Source: Otis tarda (lineage: Eukaryota; Chordata; Aves; Otidiformes; Otididae). From it: 64,000 nt of DNA. The DNA lies in assembly GCA_026413225.1 (NCBI GenBank), contig CM048552.1, positions 188,080,053 through 188,144,052 of the forward strand, given 5' to 3'. Below the pieces are notes generated by a model, which saw only the letters and a list, made by a program, of their open reading frames with translations, was not told the DNA's origin and ran no database searches. The stretch's first letter is position 1. Every line of letters starts with the position of its first letter. Positions 48,690-61,140 of this stretch are shown here, in pieces. Both the position numbers and the translations under genes were made by a program.

Positions 48690-48860
48690 GCAGGGCAAAG
48701 TCTGTAGGTAGAGATACTATCTCTTATTGGACAAACAAGTGTACTTTGAAAAAGTAGACAAGCTTTCAAACAGGCAAGTCATTTTTTCAGGGTTGAAATG
48801 GAAGCAGCAAATTCCAAAGCTAAATACGAATTGTGAAGAATTGCCCTGAGTGTAATAAGA
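48690..48860. repeat. Possible ancient amniote interspersed repeat
   Basis: The run gatactatctcttattgga (48713-48732), then tttgaaaaagtagacaagct, ttcaaacaggcaagtcattt and a tttcaggg block, resembles a repeat I recall from turtle, crocodile and bird DNA: 'tatctcttattggacc ... gacaagctttc ... cttcaggtct'. I cannot name the family or orientation with confidence. The copy is worn and noncoding. Confidence 0.35.
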
Positions 48861-49934
48861 TATTTGTCAGACCGTTGGAGAGAAGGTCATTGGGACCAGT
48901 AGGGAAAGAGAAGGGATGTGCCTCCTAATGTATAGCCTATGGGACAGGGAGATTTTAGTGAGGAAAGGAGGATTATGAAAGGTTGTAAAACCAGTATCTC
49001 CACCAAATCCATGGTATTCGATATCCAGTGGAGTTACGCATCTGTTCCCAGGCTTAGAGGGAAGAGGGGTTTGAGGTCTCTATGAATCTGCAGTGAATGA
49101 AGAACAGAGGTCTAGAAACAGTACTGAGCACTAGTAGAAGCTTATGCAGAAAAGAAAAGCAAAATTAAATTACTTTCAGATCAATTTTGTCTGGAAGTTC
49201 CTTATGCAGGGACATTTGTTGAAACACATTCCCTCTATGAAGAAGGATTGTGTGGGAAACAATTTTTTGGCATTTCAAAGGAAAGTTGGTGATTCAAAAA
49301 TTTTTCCTTTATGAAAGGAACAAAAAAAAAGATTTAAAAAAAAAGCATAAATTGCTTAGGAGACAAAATTGAAAAGAGAAAAATAATGCTTCTGGTCAGA
49401 TAACTTTTATGGGGGAAAAAAAATGAAAATACTAAATTTTTCCAGGAATTAGAACATCTGAAAAGTTCTTAATATGTAATAGAAAAATTACTTTAAAATG
49501 GAAAATCAAATTCTGTCTCAAAGAGGCTGAAAAGGAGTGCTTTTGACTGATGACTTTTGACTAGCTTTTAGAAAATAAGTTCCATTGAAGAAAACAAAAT
49601 TTTCTGAGAAAAGTTTTGCCTTCATGGAACCAACACTTTCCAGCTGTAAAACATTTCACTGTAGAACCAGATTAACTCATTAATTTTAAATTGCAGCATC
49701 CTGATTGACAGTGGTGGGTAAGAAAGCAAGCACAAGGGTCCTGGGCACACTGCTGCTGTCAGCTGCCTCCAGGTTCAGAGTACTGTGCAGTTATAAATAT
49801 CTATAGAAATGCCTGCAGCCCACCCCAACCACCCATCTGCTGCTGACTCTGCTGAGGTGCCAGGTGTCACGAGCTGCCAGTGCTCAGAAGTGCAAACGAG
49901 TGTGACCAATGCTCTGTGGCCAGATTAAATTATC

Positions 49935-50045
49935 TCTACCGCCGGTGCGGGGAAAAGCCGCATGCAGCGCACAGGTAGGTGATATCCCCGCCACGGCCCC
50001 CTGCTGCTCCCCACGCTCACCGTGGCTCACCAGGACACGCAGCCC
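49935..50045. other. CpG-rich patch with splice-donor-like site
   Basis: Several CpGs occur within 35 bases (taccgccggtgcggggaaaa, gccgcatgcagcgcac) in otherwise CpG-poor DNA. They are followed by CAG/gtaggt at 49972-49980, a good splice-donor consensus on the plus strand. It could mark a first-exon end, an unmethylated regulatory site or chance. No start codon or frame supports a gene. It lies next to the AT-rich block at 50180-50420. Confidence 0.25.
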
Positions 50046-50179
50046 TGAGCCAAAGACCACTACTGCCCAGAGCAGGCAGAGGTAAAGGCTGCAGGCTCCA
50101 GATGAGTGAGTTAGGGTGATGGCAATAACTACTTGGAGACCTTTACTCCATCTGTCACTGTGAAACAAAGCACTCGGTT

Positions 50180-50420
50180 TGCCGCTGTCATTTATTGTAT
50201 TTAGCCTTTTAAAATGTATCGGTTAATTAATGGCCAATAAAAACAAGAAACAACTACCGCTGGGCTAAGCAATTCAGCAACTAAGTGGTTGTCAAGCTTC
50301 TCTCCGCTTATTTTTGCTAATTAGAGTAACCAAATCATCTGTTCTGGCTAAATCGTTCAATCAGTTTAGCCCTCCAATTATTCCCTAATTTCTGGGAATT
50401 GCTTGATTGTTTTTAAAGAT
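50180..50420. promoter_or_regulatory. Dense homeodomain-type block, possible enhancer
   Basis: In 240 bases there are repeated TAAT/ATTA cores (ggttaattaatgg, gctaattagag, ccaattattcccta), a CCAAT (ggccaataaaa), and paired short motifs, all without simple repeats. This clustering is typical of ultraconserved developmental enhancers in vertebrates. The motifs are visible in the sequence; conservation and function are inferred. Confidence 0.35.
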
Positions 50421-53102
50421 TATGAGAATGTGGTTTTCTGTAGGCTGCTCCTGCCCTGAACATTTTAGACATACAATAGTTCCTCTTAATGAAGTGTAAG
50501 CAGACACTCGAGTCATGCAGTGTTTGTCCTATGCCTTCTTTAGACAGTCGGCGCTCAACTAGAAAATGTACAGATCTATGCTTGAGAGAAATAATTTTTC
50601 TCTTAAATAACGATATTGAAAACATAATCTTTGAAACTCTTGGAATTCACAAGCAGGAGCTGACTCTGACATTGCTAAGCCATAAAATAGCATGATGTCG
50701 CACAACAAACTTGTTGTGGTTCCTTTCTTTTTCACTCTTCTCCCAGCACTCCTGTCACCATCTGAGGCCATGACCCTCAGCTCCTCATTCTCTGTCTTGA
50801 ACTTCCCATTTTGTATTTTTATTTGAGATATGACAGAAAAGGGAGTGGGGCATCAGTAAACCAATTTTCACCAATTCATGGAAGAAGAATTCATGAAGGA
50901 CATGAATAAGGACAGCTTTGGTTCCGTGAGCCATGGACAGTTGGAATTTGGGAAAGTGAGTCTGATAAAGTGCCTTCATGCTATTCCTTTTCACTGAGGA
51001 CCTGCAGATTGCACTAGCAGAGAAAGGATGCTGAGATACAGGGAGCTTTGGTCATGGCACGTATGGGTGCTGTTATGGTTCGAACATGCCTTACATCTTA
51101 CAAATACCAGACGATTTACTGAATGAAAACAGCACTGAACCCTTCTCCTATTGGTTATCACAGGTTTCACCATCATTATGACTGAGAAAAGCCCTTCTGG
51201 AGTGCCTTTACAGCTGGCTAGTCCCCTTTGCATCTGTGAGCAGAGACACAAGTCCTATTGAGCCATCATCAGCCACTTGTTCAGAGATAACTTTATTAGG
51301 AATCCATATTTTTTAGTGAAAAAAAAAAATGTTGCTGTTTGGTGTGGCAAGTTCAGGCAAAAGTGATTATGAAAGAAAAGGGAAAGGGAGGAGAAGAGAA
51401 TTGCATAGAAAGACAAAGAGCTTTCAAGCAAGGATCTTGTCAAATCTATAGGGAACAAAAGCTTTCCAAGCTAGCTAGCACTGGATTGCATTTTTTTTTT
51501 TCCCCTGATAAATCAAGGCAAACAAGGGCCAAAATGAAATGCAAAACTAGACCTGAAAATTTTGGAAAATCCCCCTGATTAAGGCTAGTTCACTGCTGGG
51601 TTTCAGTGAATGTAGGGTATTGCCGATTCTTACTTCTTCTATAATGTATATTGAGGGTCGGGGTGTAAAACAAAGATGCATCAGAGGCCACTGACAGCTT
51701 TTCCCTGGAGCGGTACTGGACCCACAGTAGAGGTAACCGGCACTGGGAGAATGTCTCTGAGCTGCCAATACTCCATCTTTTAGCCTTGGTGCTGCCTGTA
51801 CTGAGAGCATCTGCAGGTACTGATTTTGAACTGGGAAGGTGCTTAAGTAAACAGAAAACCACAATTTTGGACTCAAGTTTTAGGGGGCATGAGTGCTATG
51901 AGAATCCTTTTGCACTGATGAGTTGGTGATGCTATTTTTTAGAATAATCCTAGAAACCTTTATCATTGCCTCTCCCAAGGCAGAAGACTCCCAGTCCACA
52001 TCCATCACAGACCTCTCGGTCCCAGGCCACCTTTGTGGTGCTGCAGCCTGGTCGGCATTCTTACACATGCTCATTGCATTGGTATTTTACACAGCTGACA
52101 CAAAATATTTATACTCCAAAGACTTTTAGGGAAGGTCATATTGGGTCTCCTTGCTGGTCATGGTGAATCTTTCATAACTCACTGTCTGGCAGCAGCTTGT
52201 AAAATTATGTTTTCATAGCCTAGATCCTTGACACTGGAGTAGTGGATTTAACCGTTTTAGCCCTTTTTTTTGTAGGATCATTATGGTGAAATAAGGTATA
52301 GGGCAACATTCTGATAAAAAAAAAAGAAACACACAGTGATACTGAAACTGATTAGCAGAATTTTGCAAAATATTTCACTAAAGTTTTCAAAATGTTTTTA
52401 TAAAAAACGAAAAATAGCATCATGGTATTGAAGAAGTATGTATTGAAAGGATCAGCCATGGCACTCAGCTAATGCACTATTTGCTTTCCCACTGCACAAT
52501 TCTTGGGGTTAGCCTCAGCTTTGGTCCTTGTCTCATGTTATCCATCTAATGTAACATCTGATTCTGTGTGGTCCTGAACTCTCTTAACACCAGAGACTCA
52601 GACCCACAGAGATGAGAGTGATAAGACACAGCTGAGCTGACATGCCTTCCGAGAGCAAGGCAGAAAGAAATGCAAGCTCTCTTCCAAGCAGCCTTGCTTG
52701 TCCTCCTGTGATGAGGGGGAAAAGAAAGAGGCAGTATTCAATCACTCACTTGGACAGGGTTCAAGTATTTCTGCTGGGAAGTAAACCCACGGCATTGTTG
52801 AAAGGTGCAAAACAGTCCTGTTACCTCAACAGCTGGACCAGGCCAGCTAAACTGGAGATCTTGCAGTACAGTGTAGTTAATGATCTGCCTAGTTAAATGA
52901 AATTTCACTGCTAATCTTCTTGACCTCATATGCATTGCCCTTCTTAATCCCCTTTTAAAATACACCTTTCTACCAAGACCTGAAAGCCTGCTGAGTAGCT
53001 ACTGGAAAATTTGCATGCGTATTCAGCTGCATGGAAACGAAGACACAAGGGAAGCTCTCTAAGCTGTGGCTGCCAATGTACTGGATAAGTCAAGTTTACT
53101 TC

Positions 53103-53175
53103 TTGCAGGAAAATTGCCAGCACAATTTAGGAGAAAGTCCTTGTTTCCACATCTTTGAGATACATCTCTATTGCC
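53103..53175. repeat. Left arm of a long inverted duplication
   Basis: Bases 53103-53148 (start ttgcaggaaaattgccagca, end gtccttgtttcc) are an exact 46-base reverse complement of 54906-54951. The similarity continues at about 80% (22 of 27) to 53175, sharing ctttgagata and ttgcc. No target-site duplication flanks the pair, and neither arm resembles a transposon terminus that I know. Confidence 0.92.
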
Positions 53176-54878
53176 ATCTTATTGCCTTTAGCTGTTGGAG
53201 CATGGAAAGAATTGTTTTTATGTGTCAGCAACTTTGGCCATGATCTACTTGCACTGAAAGGGCCTAAGATGTAGATGACCCCCTCCTGCTCTCTGGCTGT
53301 GGTACAAGTGAAGTTTCTAAGCATCTGAGTCCTTGTTACTGAAGTCTTCAAGCTTGTTTTAGCACCTTGCAGGGACTTTTGTGGCTTCTGGTATGACGAG
53401 GCTGGAGCAGATATCCTTGTACTTACTTCAGGTCCAAGTGGCTTACCACAGCTTCTGGCAGTCGCACCAAGTGGCTACAGCTTCCCTCCCAGCCCTCCAT
53501 CTCTCAGTGATGTCTAGAAATGGAAAGAATGAATGGTCAAGCCTTTTTTAGAAAACAGATGTTTGCAAAAAACCCAGCCAGGCATTTTCTGGGCAAAGGA
53601 AGAGGTGGAGAAGGGGCTGCAGGGGAAGCTGAGGGGCTCTGGTTCTGCCAGGCTGAACCCATTGCATCCTTGGTTTGGTGCAACAGTTCCTCTTCAGGGG
53701 CTGAACTCCGATGAGAGACGAGCCACAGTGCCAGGCCAGGAACTGAGTTGTGTCTGAGGGCAGCAGGAGGTGGGAAATGAGGGTCTCACCTGCCTTCAGC
53801 TTTACTGCCATCCAGCTGGCTCTCACAACATCTGCTTCACCCCACTTTGTACCGGGGGAATCTGTCTGGCCCAGGTTATGCAAATCCTCATCACGCAGCC
53901 CCAGCGTGCACAGGACACAGACACCCTCAGGGCCGTTCCAGCCCCACATTGCTCAAGCGGCGGTGACTCTGCTGTGCAGATGCTTTAGCCAGCCTGAGAA
54001 AGACACAGGAGGTCTAAACATAATAAAACACCTGGATGCTCTTCCCTTCTGCAATTTCTTTCCCACTTCACAGCAGAGGTTTAGGCCAGAGATGGGGAGT
54101 AACAAATCCATCCCTCCCACATAGATTCTCCCTCAGCTCTTGGTTTAAATGGGATGTCATCATTTCGCTTGTGTGTTTGTTTGTTTTGTTCACAGAATGA
54201 CATGAGTGAAGATGATTTTCACCTCTATACTTGATGCAATAATTTTCCCTCCATTTCCTATGTTTGCAGGAATTCATATATGAGGTCAAAGAGAATAAAA
54301 TTAAAAAAAAAAAAAAAAGAAAGGACATACACACACACACAGAGGGAAAATAAGCACCAGTTTTAAAGTCTGACAAAGATGCACACAGACAGACTTGATC
54401 CCTGGAACCAAGCTCAAAAGATGGGCACAAGCAGATTTCCCAAACTGTCACAGCGTACAAAAGGATCAGATTATTGGGTGTCAACACACCTGATGCAGGT
54501 GACAGAGGATCACACCAATTCTCTGTAGGTCATCACTTTTCCTAACTCACTAGAAATCCAAGTGTCTAATAAGAAACACCCCCCTACAATGTTGTGCTGT
54601 ATCAAGCTGTTTTGAAGGGAGGCATCCTTACAATTTCTCAAAAAAAAAAAAAAAGGAGCAAAAATAGCTATAAATACTGTATCAAAAAGATACATTTCTC
54701 CTTTGGAAGGATCAACTGGAACTACATGTCCATCTCTGACTCTGTGATGCTGATCTCAGCAAACTTCATGCACAGTGCTACTTGGTACCCCAACCTGTGC
54801 TTCTCCCTTTCTTTAGGACAACCTGTGTAGAAAATGTTTGGTCACCTTCAAATGTTAGCATTTCTTGAGCAGTTGATT

Positions 54879-54951
54879 GGCAAGGGAGATATATCTCAAA
54901 GCTTTGGAAACAAGGACTTTCTCCTAAATTGTGCTGGCAATTTTCCTGCAA
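54879..54951. repeat. Right arm of a long inverted duplication
   Basis: This is the partner of 53103-53175, 1.7 kb away in reverse orientation. The perfect part is 54906-54951 (starts ggaaacaaggactttctcct) and the diverged part 54879-54905. The sharp change from identical to 80% identity suggests patchy gene conversion or constraint rather than even decay. Confidence 0.92.
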
Positions 54952-55211
54952 TTTTGAAAACTGTAGCTCATGCTCTGAAGAACTTATAAAGGATAGACGT
55001 CTCTGTCATGCAGAGCTAGCTCCTTCTGGTTTGAGTCACATTGGAAAAACTGCAAAGGAAGGCTGTCTCCCAGTGCTGGAATGGTGGCTGAGAAAGTAGG
55101 GATGGAAATGAAGACAAAGCAAGGACATGAAGGTAGCAGGAAAAAAAAGAACTTTAAAGCTTAAGCCAACAAATGGAAACCTTTTCTATTTAATCCAAAT
55201 TTGAGGTTGAT

Positions 55212-55235
55212 TTATGTTAAGACTTATGTTAAGAC
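55212..55235. repeat. 12-bp tandem duplication
   Basis: Two exact adjacent copies of ttatgttaagac. It directly precedes a hairpin and a palindrome, and its last two bases are the first two bases of the hairpin stem. Confidence 0.9.
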
Positions 55236-55262
55236 AGTTACATAGAAAGACTATGTAACTGT
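55234..55262. repeat. 12-bp hairpin with 5-base loop
   Basis: The arms acagttacatag (55234-55245) and ctatgtaactgt (55251-55262) are exact reverse complements around aaaga. It starts inside the second copy of the tandem 12-mer and is followed by a second palindrome six bases later. Confidence 0.9.
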
Positions 55263-55267
55263 TAAAC

Positions 55268-55297
55268 AATTCAGGGAAATCTAGATTTCCCTGAATT
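55268..55297. repeat. 30-bp perfect palindrome, no spacer
   Basis: aattcagggaaatct (55268-55282) is followed immediately by its exact reverse complement (55283-55297), giving complete two-fold symmetry about CTAG. It can form a cruciform with no unpaired loop apart from the bases needed to turn. Under equal base use the chance of one such site in 64 kb is about 6 in 100,000. Confidence 0.95.
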
Positions 55298-58200
55298 TGC
55301 TGCTCATTTATGGGTGGATTCATTTTGGCCATTGCTGAAACACATCAAGCCTGTCTTCTGCACAGTGCTGAGCACCCTGTAGCTGCCATGGTTTGTTGCT
55401 GTTGGATCGCTGGTAACTCCAACCCCCAATAGGTGTGGAGGCACGCTCTGGCCCTGGGTGATCTGCAGTTCCTCCTGAGTTTTCTGCTCTCCTATCAGGG
55501 ATGGGGGGTCAGGGAGTTAGACAAGCCCATGAGCTTCCCTGAGAAGACACAAATTCCCACCAGGATGGCGGGCAGAGTGGGAACAAGACTGAACATTGAC
55601 AGCAGTGCATCTTTACCATGAGGAGGAGTGTGGTACAAGGCTAAGGGGTAAGGCTGCAAGGCACTTCATATGTACCCAGTATAGCTTTTGGGATCTGGGC
55701 TGCATTGAGCTGGTGTTTCAGTGCACTAGAGAGATTTCCCAGGGCAGACTCTCCTGTGTGGGATTGACATGTGGCCAGAGGGGTCTCAGTGTGGAAAAAA
55801 ATCAGATTATCTGATAGTAGTTTGGGTCCAAGTACACCCGGCAGGTGCATAGTTTGGGTTGACACATGCGTACTCTCACTGATGTGCACAGCAGCTATCA
55901 GCGTTAGCTCACAGAGAGCGATTTCACTGAGGTCTGGCTTGACAACATAAGAGGGCTTTGCAGGATGACACAAGTTCAGTGGTGAATCAGGGTGTCTGAA
56001 CTTAAAGGTTGAAGAGGCTGTGCTGTCACGAGAGTGGGCAGGAGTGGTCTAACCCAAAAACACACTCTCTGTTCATGCGTCTCTATCATCATCCGTAGGC
56101 AGGGTGCGTGGGTGCCATCGCCCTGTCATCCCAGCAGCTCTGAAACCCTCAAGTATGTCGAGTCACATTTGCAAGCAGGCTGGATGGGGAAGCGAGGGGG
56201 GAGAGAAGGGAGTGAGCCCAGCCTGCATCACCAGCACCACGGTGCAGCCAAAATCCAGCATTGCTGTGTGCTGCATCCCTCTGCAGCCGCAGCAGGAGCT
56301 CATCCCCAGCGTGCTGTCTGCATTGTGCACTGGAATACAATCATCACCGCTGATCTTCTGTAATATGTGTTTTACTCTTCCTTTTAGTAATATACTTGCT
56401 CCTGGCACACTCGTATTTGAACCATAACCACTCCGCAAGCAGATCATATAACACTTTTTTCCAGCCCAGAAGCTGATTCCCCTTTGCTAAATGAACTGCT
56501 GTAACCTCACTGTTACCCTGGGGAGAATTCCTCTGTATTTTGCTTTGCAAATAATTCACATGGGTTGACACAAAGGTCTCGTCTGTGAGTACAGTATGTA
56601 GTATTTGGTACAGTATGTGACTCCTTGCAAAGCACTATTGCATGTACATGCCTGGGACCAATTATTTTCATTGAAACAAGAGAAGCCGCGTGATGAGTAA
56701 ACGCGTAAGTATGACATTTTATTCCCACACTTGGTGGATGTATGCAACAAAATATACTGCAAAAGAACACTGTAAAAGCATCCTTTAATGCCAAGTGTAC
56801 TAAAGTCTTTTTTTTTTTTTTGTCTCAGGAAAGGAACTATGGTAGATAGTAATGCCTTTCACTCAACCAACAAGGCTCGAACTTTAGAGGCAAAAAAAGA
56901 TCTCCCTGCAGAACAAACCCCATTCCCAAAGAGTGATTTTGTTACTGCCATTTTTCTTTCTTCATATTCCAGTCAAAGCTACAGGCTCCAGACAGAGTGA
57001 GATCTCCGTCATGTCAAGCAGCGTGAGGACACAGGCTAGAAAATAAACCCTACCCCCGTATTTCTACCCTAAAATGTTGGTGATGTGGATCTCTGGCACT
57101 GTGCCCGTTCCAGCAGAAAGGGTGCCAGCATCAGAGGGGACTCATCCTTTCAAACTGCCAAGCAGAGGCTTTCGTTTATGGCACCATGAACCTGTCTCTG
57201 TTCCCTCTCTCCCAGCAAGGGACGCGTTCCCGTGCTCACGCTCCCCAACACCATCCTACTCCTCAGAGACATGGGGCAAGGAGTCCCCTTCTGCCCCCTG
57301 CGTGGCTTGTGGGGATTTTCTGAGGACCTCATCTCCTCTCTGCTGGGTGTGCAAGGTGCAAGCCCCAAGTGCTGTCAAAAGTCTCAGCCGTTTCTCTCTT
57401 TCCAGTTTGTCAGGATGATTGGTTCAGGGTATATTTTTGAAGCATTAAAGCTGTAAGAGGCTTAAAGTGATAAAGTATTAGGATAGGGTTTAAGCACATC
57501 TAAGCCTTTGAACAGGATCAAGCTGTATGCAAGATACCAGCAGCCTGCACAGGCACATGATTTTATCTCTGCTGTCCTCATTATTAGAACCCTCTTCATG
57601 CTGACAGTGTTATAGTAAGCGTAATATGAATAAACAGAAATAAATATCACTGCACCAGGGAACAAGTCTTCTGCTTTATTGTATCCATGGCATCTATTAA
57701 CACCTGTATCCCAGGCACTCACTGAGACATGTGCCTGTACACCAATGCACACTTTGAGGTGCTGACTCTGGGTGCCTCACAGCTGGAAATGTCATTCTTT
57801 TCCAAACAGTCCCAAAAGTTTGAAACTATCCTATTTTTCACAGTTGGGAAACAGAGATACTATGGACCAGCACTTAAAAAGATATGACCAGCTAATCTGT
57901 TCCCAAGAACAAAGTTAAAATGCAAAATCCCACTTAGCAGCCTGCTCTCTGGCTCTGGCTAGCTCTAGAGCTGGCCACATTTTGGAAGCATTAAGCAAAG
58001 AGTAAAACAAAACCAAGGTGGGATCTACAAGCTCCTCTCCTACCCCATCTTGATGGTGAGGAGCTGGCAGTTGACCTCAGAGCAAACTACCAGACTGATC
58101 CTCCCACAGACCAAAGGACAGGCATTTTTTTTCTATTTCCTTCCTGATGCAAACTGAAAGTGTACATCCTACTGCAGAACTCCAATCATCTTCACTGCCT

Positions 58201-61140
58201 TTTGGTAGTGCAGGTTGGTGATGGGCTTTTCTGAGTTGAAGTTGTCCCACTTTCCAGAAACTTAGGAAGTCAGAGACCAGGTGAGGGTGGCTCCAAGCAC
58301 ATGGCTGAGGTGCACCTCAAAGAAAGGCTACACCTGGATTTCAGTCCTCATCTCGGTGAGTGCTCAAATACCTCACGAAATGTCCCTCAGGAAGACAACT
58401 TAATTGCAGAGTCTTAGTGCTCCTGACTGGCTCTCCTCATGAGAACCTTTTTCTTTTCTCCCTTGTATCTGACTTACTAGCCCATATATGAGAAGTGTTG
58501 CTCTTTCCTCTTCCTGCTGTCTTGCACAGTGCCACGAGATACTCACCTAGCTCCAGAGCTGTGATTCTGTGTACCTTTCAGCACCTTGACAAATAAAGAT
58601 GCAATAAAATCCTTCTTTGGGTGAGTCAGGACTGCCGCGTCGTGAACGAGAGACTCAAGAAACACAAATCTTAGCACGGTGGAGAAGCTAATGTGGAGGC
58701 TTACCAGTGGGCCCAGCTGCCCATGTTGTTGCTGAGATAAGGATCGAACAGGAATTCGGAAGCACAAGTTAGAGCATGGTCCTGTTGTGTCATTGCTCCA
58801 CGGCGTCCCTCCTCGCTTTGCAATCTCAGTAAAGCAAAAGTGCTGCTGCATACGTGTGCCTGCTGGACAAGGGTGCCTGGCATATACCACAGGGGCACTG
58901 TACTGAAATGGGCAATAAAAATAATAAATATGGCAACAAATGCATGGTGAAACTGAGGTTCGGCCACTGCCTTCTGTGCCATTTCAAAGAGGGAACATGC
59001 ACCCTGGGAGAAAAAAAAAATTGTAATTAAAATAAGCATGAGTATACAGCAATGTTGACTCTCGTATTTAGCTTTAAGACCAAACAAGTTGATGGAGTTA
59101 GACAGAACTGGGCCTATTGCAACAAAATCCAGAAAGCAAACACATGCTGAATTTTCCAAGTGATGAAAGACAAATAGCAGATTTATTCACTTCACTGCCT
59201 GAAACAAAACCTAGGGAGGGAAGTTAACCCAGACTGGGCTAAAGAAAGATTCTCAAAATAAAACACTTTTTTTTTTTTCAGTGGCCAACTAAAGAGACTT
59301 TTTTTTTTTTTCAACTCCAGGTAATTGCAGATCTGTCTCTCACATGTGGGATTTCAAAACTTGGGGACAGATTTCTGTTGCCCAGGGTGGCTGCTGAGCC
59401 ACTCCACAGCCGCCCCGCACGCTGCTCTCACTGTGGGGAGGATATCTGATGTCCACAGAGCCGCAGTAAGGCACGACAAGATGCTGTCATTTACAGAGGG
59501 ATCTCTGGACTTTTTGGGATTTGGATGTGACTGTCATTGCTCCTGACACTGCCTTTGGGGGGACCCCAGAGATGAAGCCTCTGAATAAACATGAATAAAC
59601 ATGTTTATAAACATCTGGAAAAGGAATAAACAAATACCCTCCACGGGTTTGACTGCCTGTAGTGAGGTGCAACAGTGTTGTTCTTCAATTCTATGAGTCC
59701 TGTGGCTGGGCTGTTCATTCGAGGGACGAGAGATGCAGGTCAAATCCTCACTCTGATTTACATTTGGATTCAAATCAAACTCCCCTCTCTTGTAAATTCA
59801 CCTCAGCCATCTCTCTTGCAAAAGTATACCTCTCCCACTTAAATATTTCTCAGTAACGAATAATTATTCAATATTCAAACATTAATTGAGACACGAGGAC
59901 AGAAAAGCCATAGGAACGGTACACTGGCAGCTGGGGACCAGGCTCTGCTCCAGTGATTACTGAAATATTATATATGGGGTATAATTACTGCAGGAAGAGA
60001 CATTGGGGTCAGCCATTGAAAGAAGTTCCCAGACTGGCACAGTGCTCAAGGAAACAGCTAAGGCAGGTTCAAGTTTTTCCAGGCAGACAGAGGCACTAAA
60101 CCAGGAAACCTCCTGCAAGGGCATTAGACCTTCCTAGGACCCAAGACTGCTCAACCAGTAGTACCCAGTCAGTGGTGTGCAGGCAGGAGGAGCATCTCTG
60201 GGATGCTTTGGTCCACTTACACCCCTGAGCCTCCGCAGCACACAGCAGCCATCCGCCAGGAATGGAGAAGTTCAGCAGACCTGTGTAAAATCACAGCCAA
60301 TTTTGCTGAGCAATGATGATGCAAGCAGCCTTCATAGACCATGGGCATCTTATAGCACAGTGGACTTCTCGCCCCCACTGGGGTCCTGGCTTTCTCTGAG
60401 ACATTTCTTGAGTTAATGGCACAAAAACAGGTATCTGGTGGAAAGACTATAATCTAAGTCATTGTGCTGCATGTCCAGCTCTCCCAGTGCAGTGCCAGCA
60501 CAGCAGGGCAGCGCGATGCCTCGCAGTGATGGTGACCACGCCGTGCACAAATACACGGCTGTTCTCCAGGAGGTGGCTATTCTGCATCCAGTCTGCACGA
60601 AGTACAGAGGGAGAGGGGTTTAGATGAAGGGAGCGTGTGTGGATTTTTTTCCTACATTTGTTCACCACTCTGATGCACTCACACTCTTACGTTGTATGGC
60701 TGGGCAGGAGCTCAAGATGCACTTGACTGCTCCACTGGAGTGACTGAAGTGCAGGGAGATTTTGCCTTCGATTTCAATGACATCACAAAGTGGGTAGCTG
60801 TGCTACATGTCTGCCCTCATCAGAGGGATAAGAAAGTGAATCCTTTGTCTTTTGTATAGGTGAAGATACATAACAGGGATTCCTCTCAGCTAATGGCATA
60901 CACGCTGCTAGGGTTTTCAGTAACCACTTCTGATTTTATACATGTGCAGAGCTAGAAATAGCTGCTGTACCATCTCCTGCTCTAGCAGATAAATTAGCCT
61001 TGTTTCCTAAGGTTAATACATAATCTTAGGAAATTTACTTGCATGTGTGTGTGTCTATCCTGTCTCCATAATGTGTAAATCCAGTGGTTTAATTCTTCAC
61101 TTTTGAGTGAGAACTATGATGAAGGGAGGCAATGACTGAT

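Larger units (their letters stand above)
46916..61140. other. Mostly single-copy DNA with unusual inverted repeats
   Basis: A 14.2-kb stretch without recognised genes or CR1. It contains a possible old repeat (48690-48860), a CpG-rich patch and AT-rich element (49930-50420), the 73-base inverted duplication (53103-54951) and the palindrome cluster (55212-55297). There are A tracts at 54303-54318 and 54640-54653, T tracts at 56808-56821, 59268-59280 and 59299-59312, short aataaacat repeats near 59584-59611 and (TG)6 near 61043-61054. Open frames up to 152 codons have no recognisable product. Confidence 0.5.

Noticed and set aside
53103..54951. DNA transposon bounded by terminal inverted repeats
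   Set aside because: No target-site duplication at the outer ends, no transposase remnant between the arms, and no known terminus sequence.
54906..54951. Assembly duplication of the 53.1-kb sequence
   Set aside because: The copy is inverted, short and flanked by diverged homologous sequence, which a simple assembly error would not produce; raw reads would still be a useful check.
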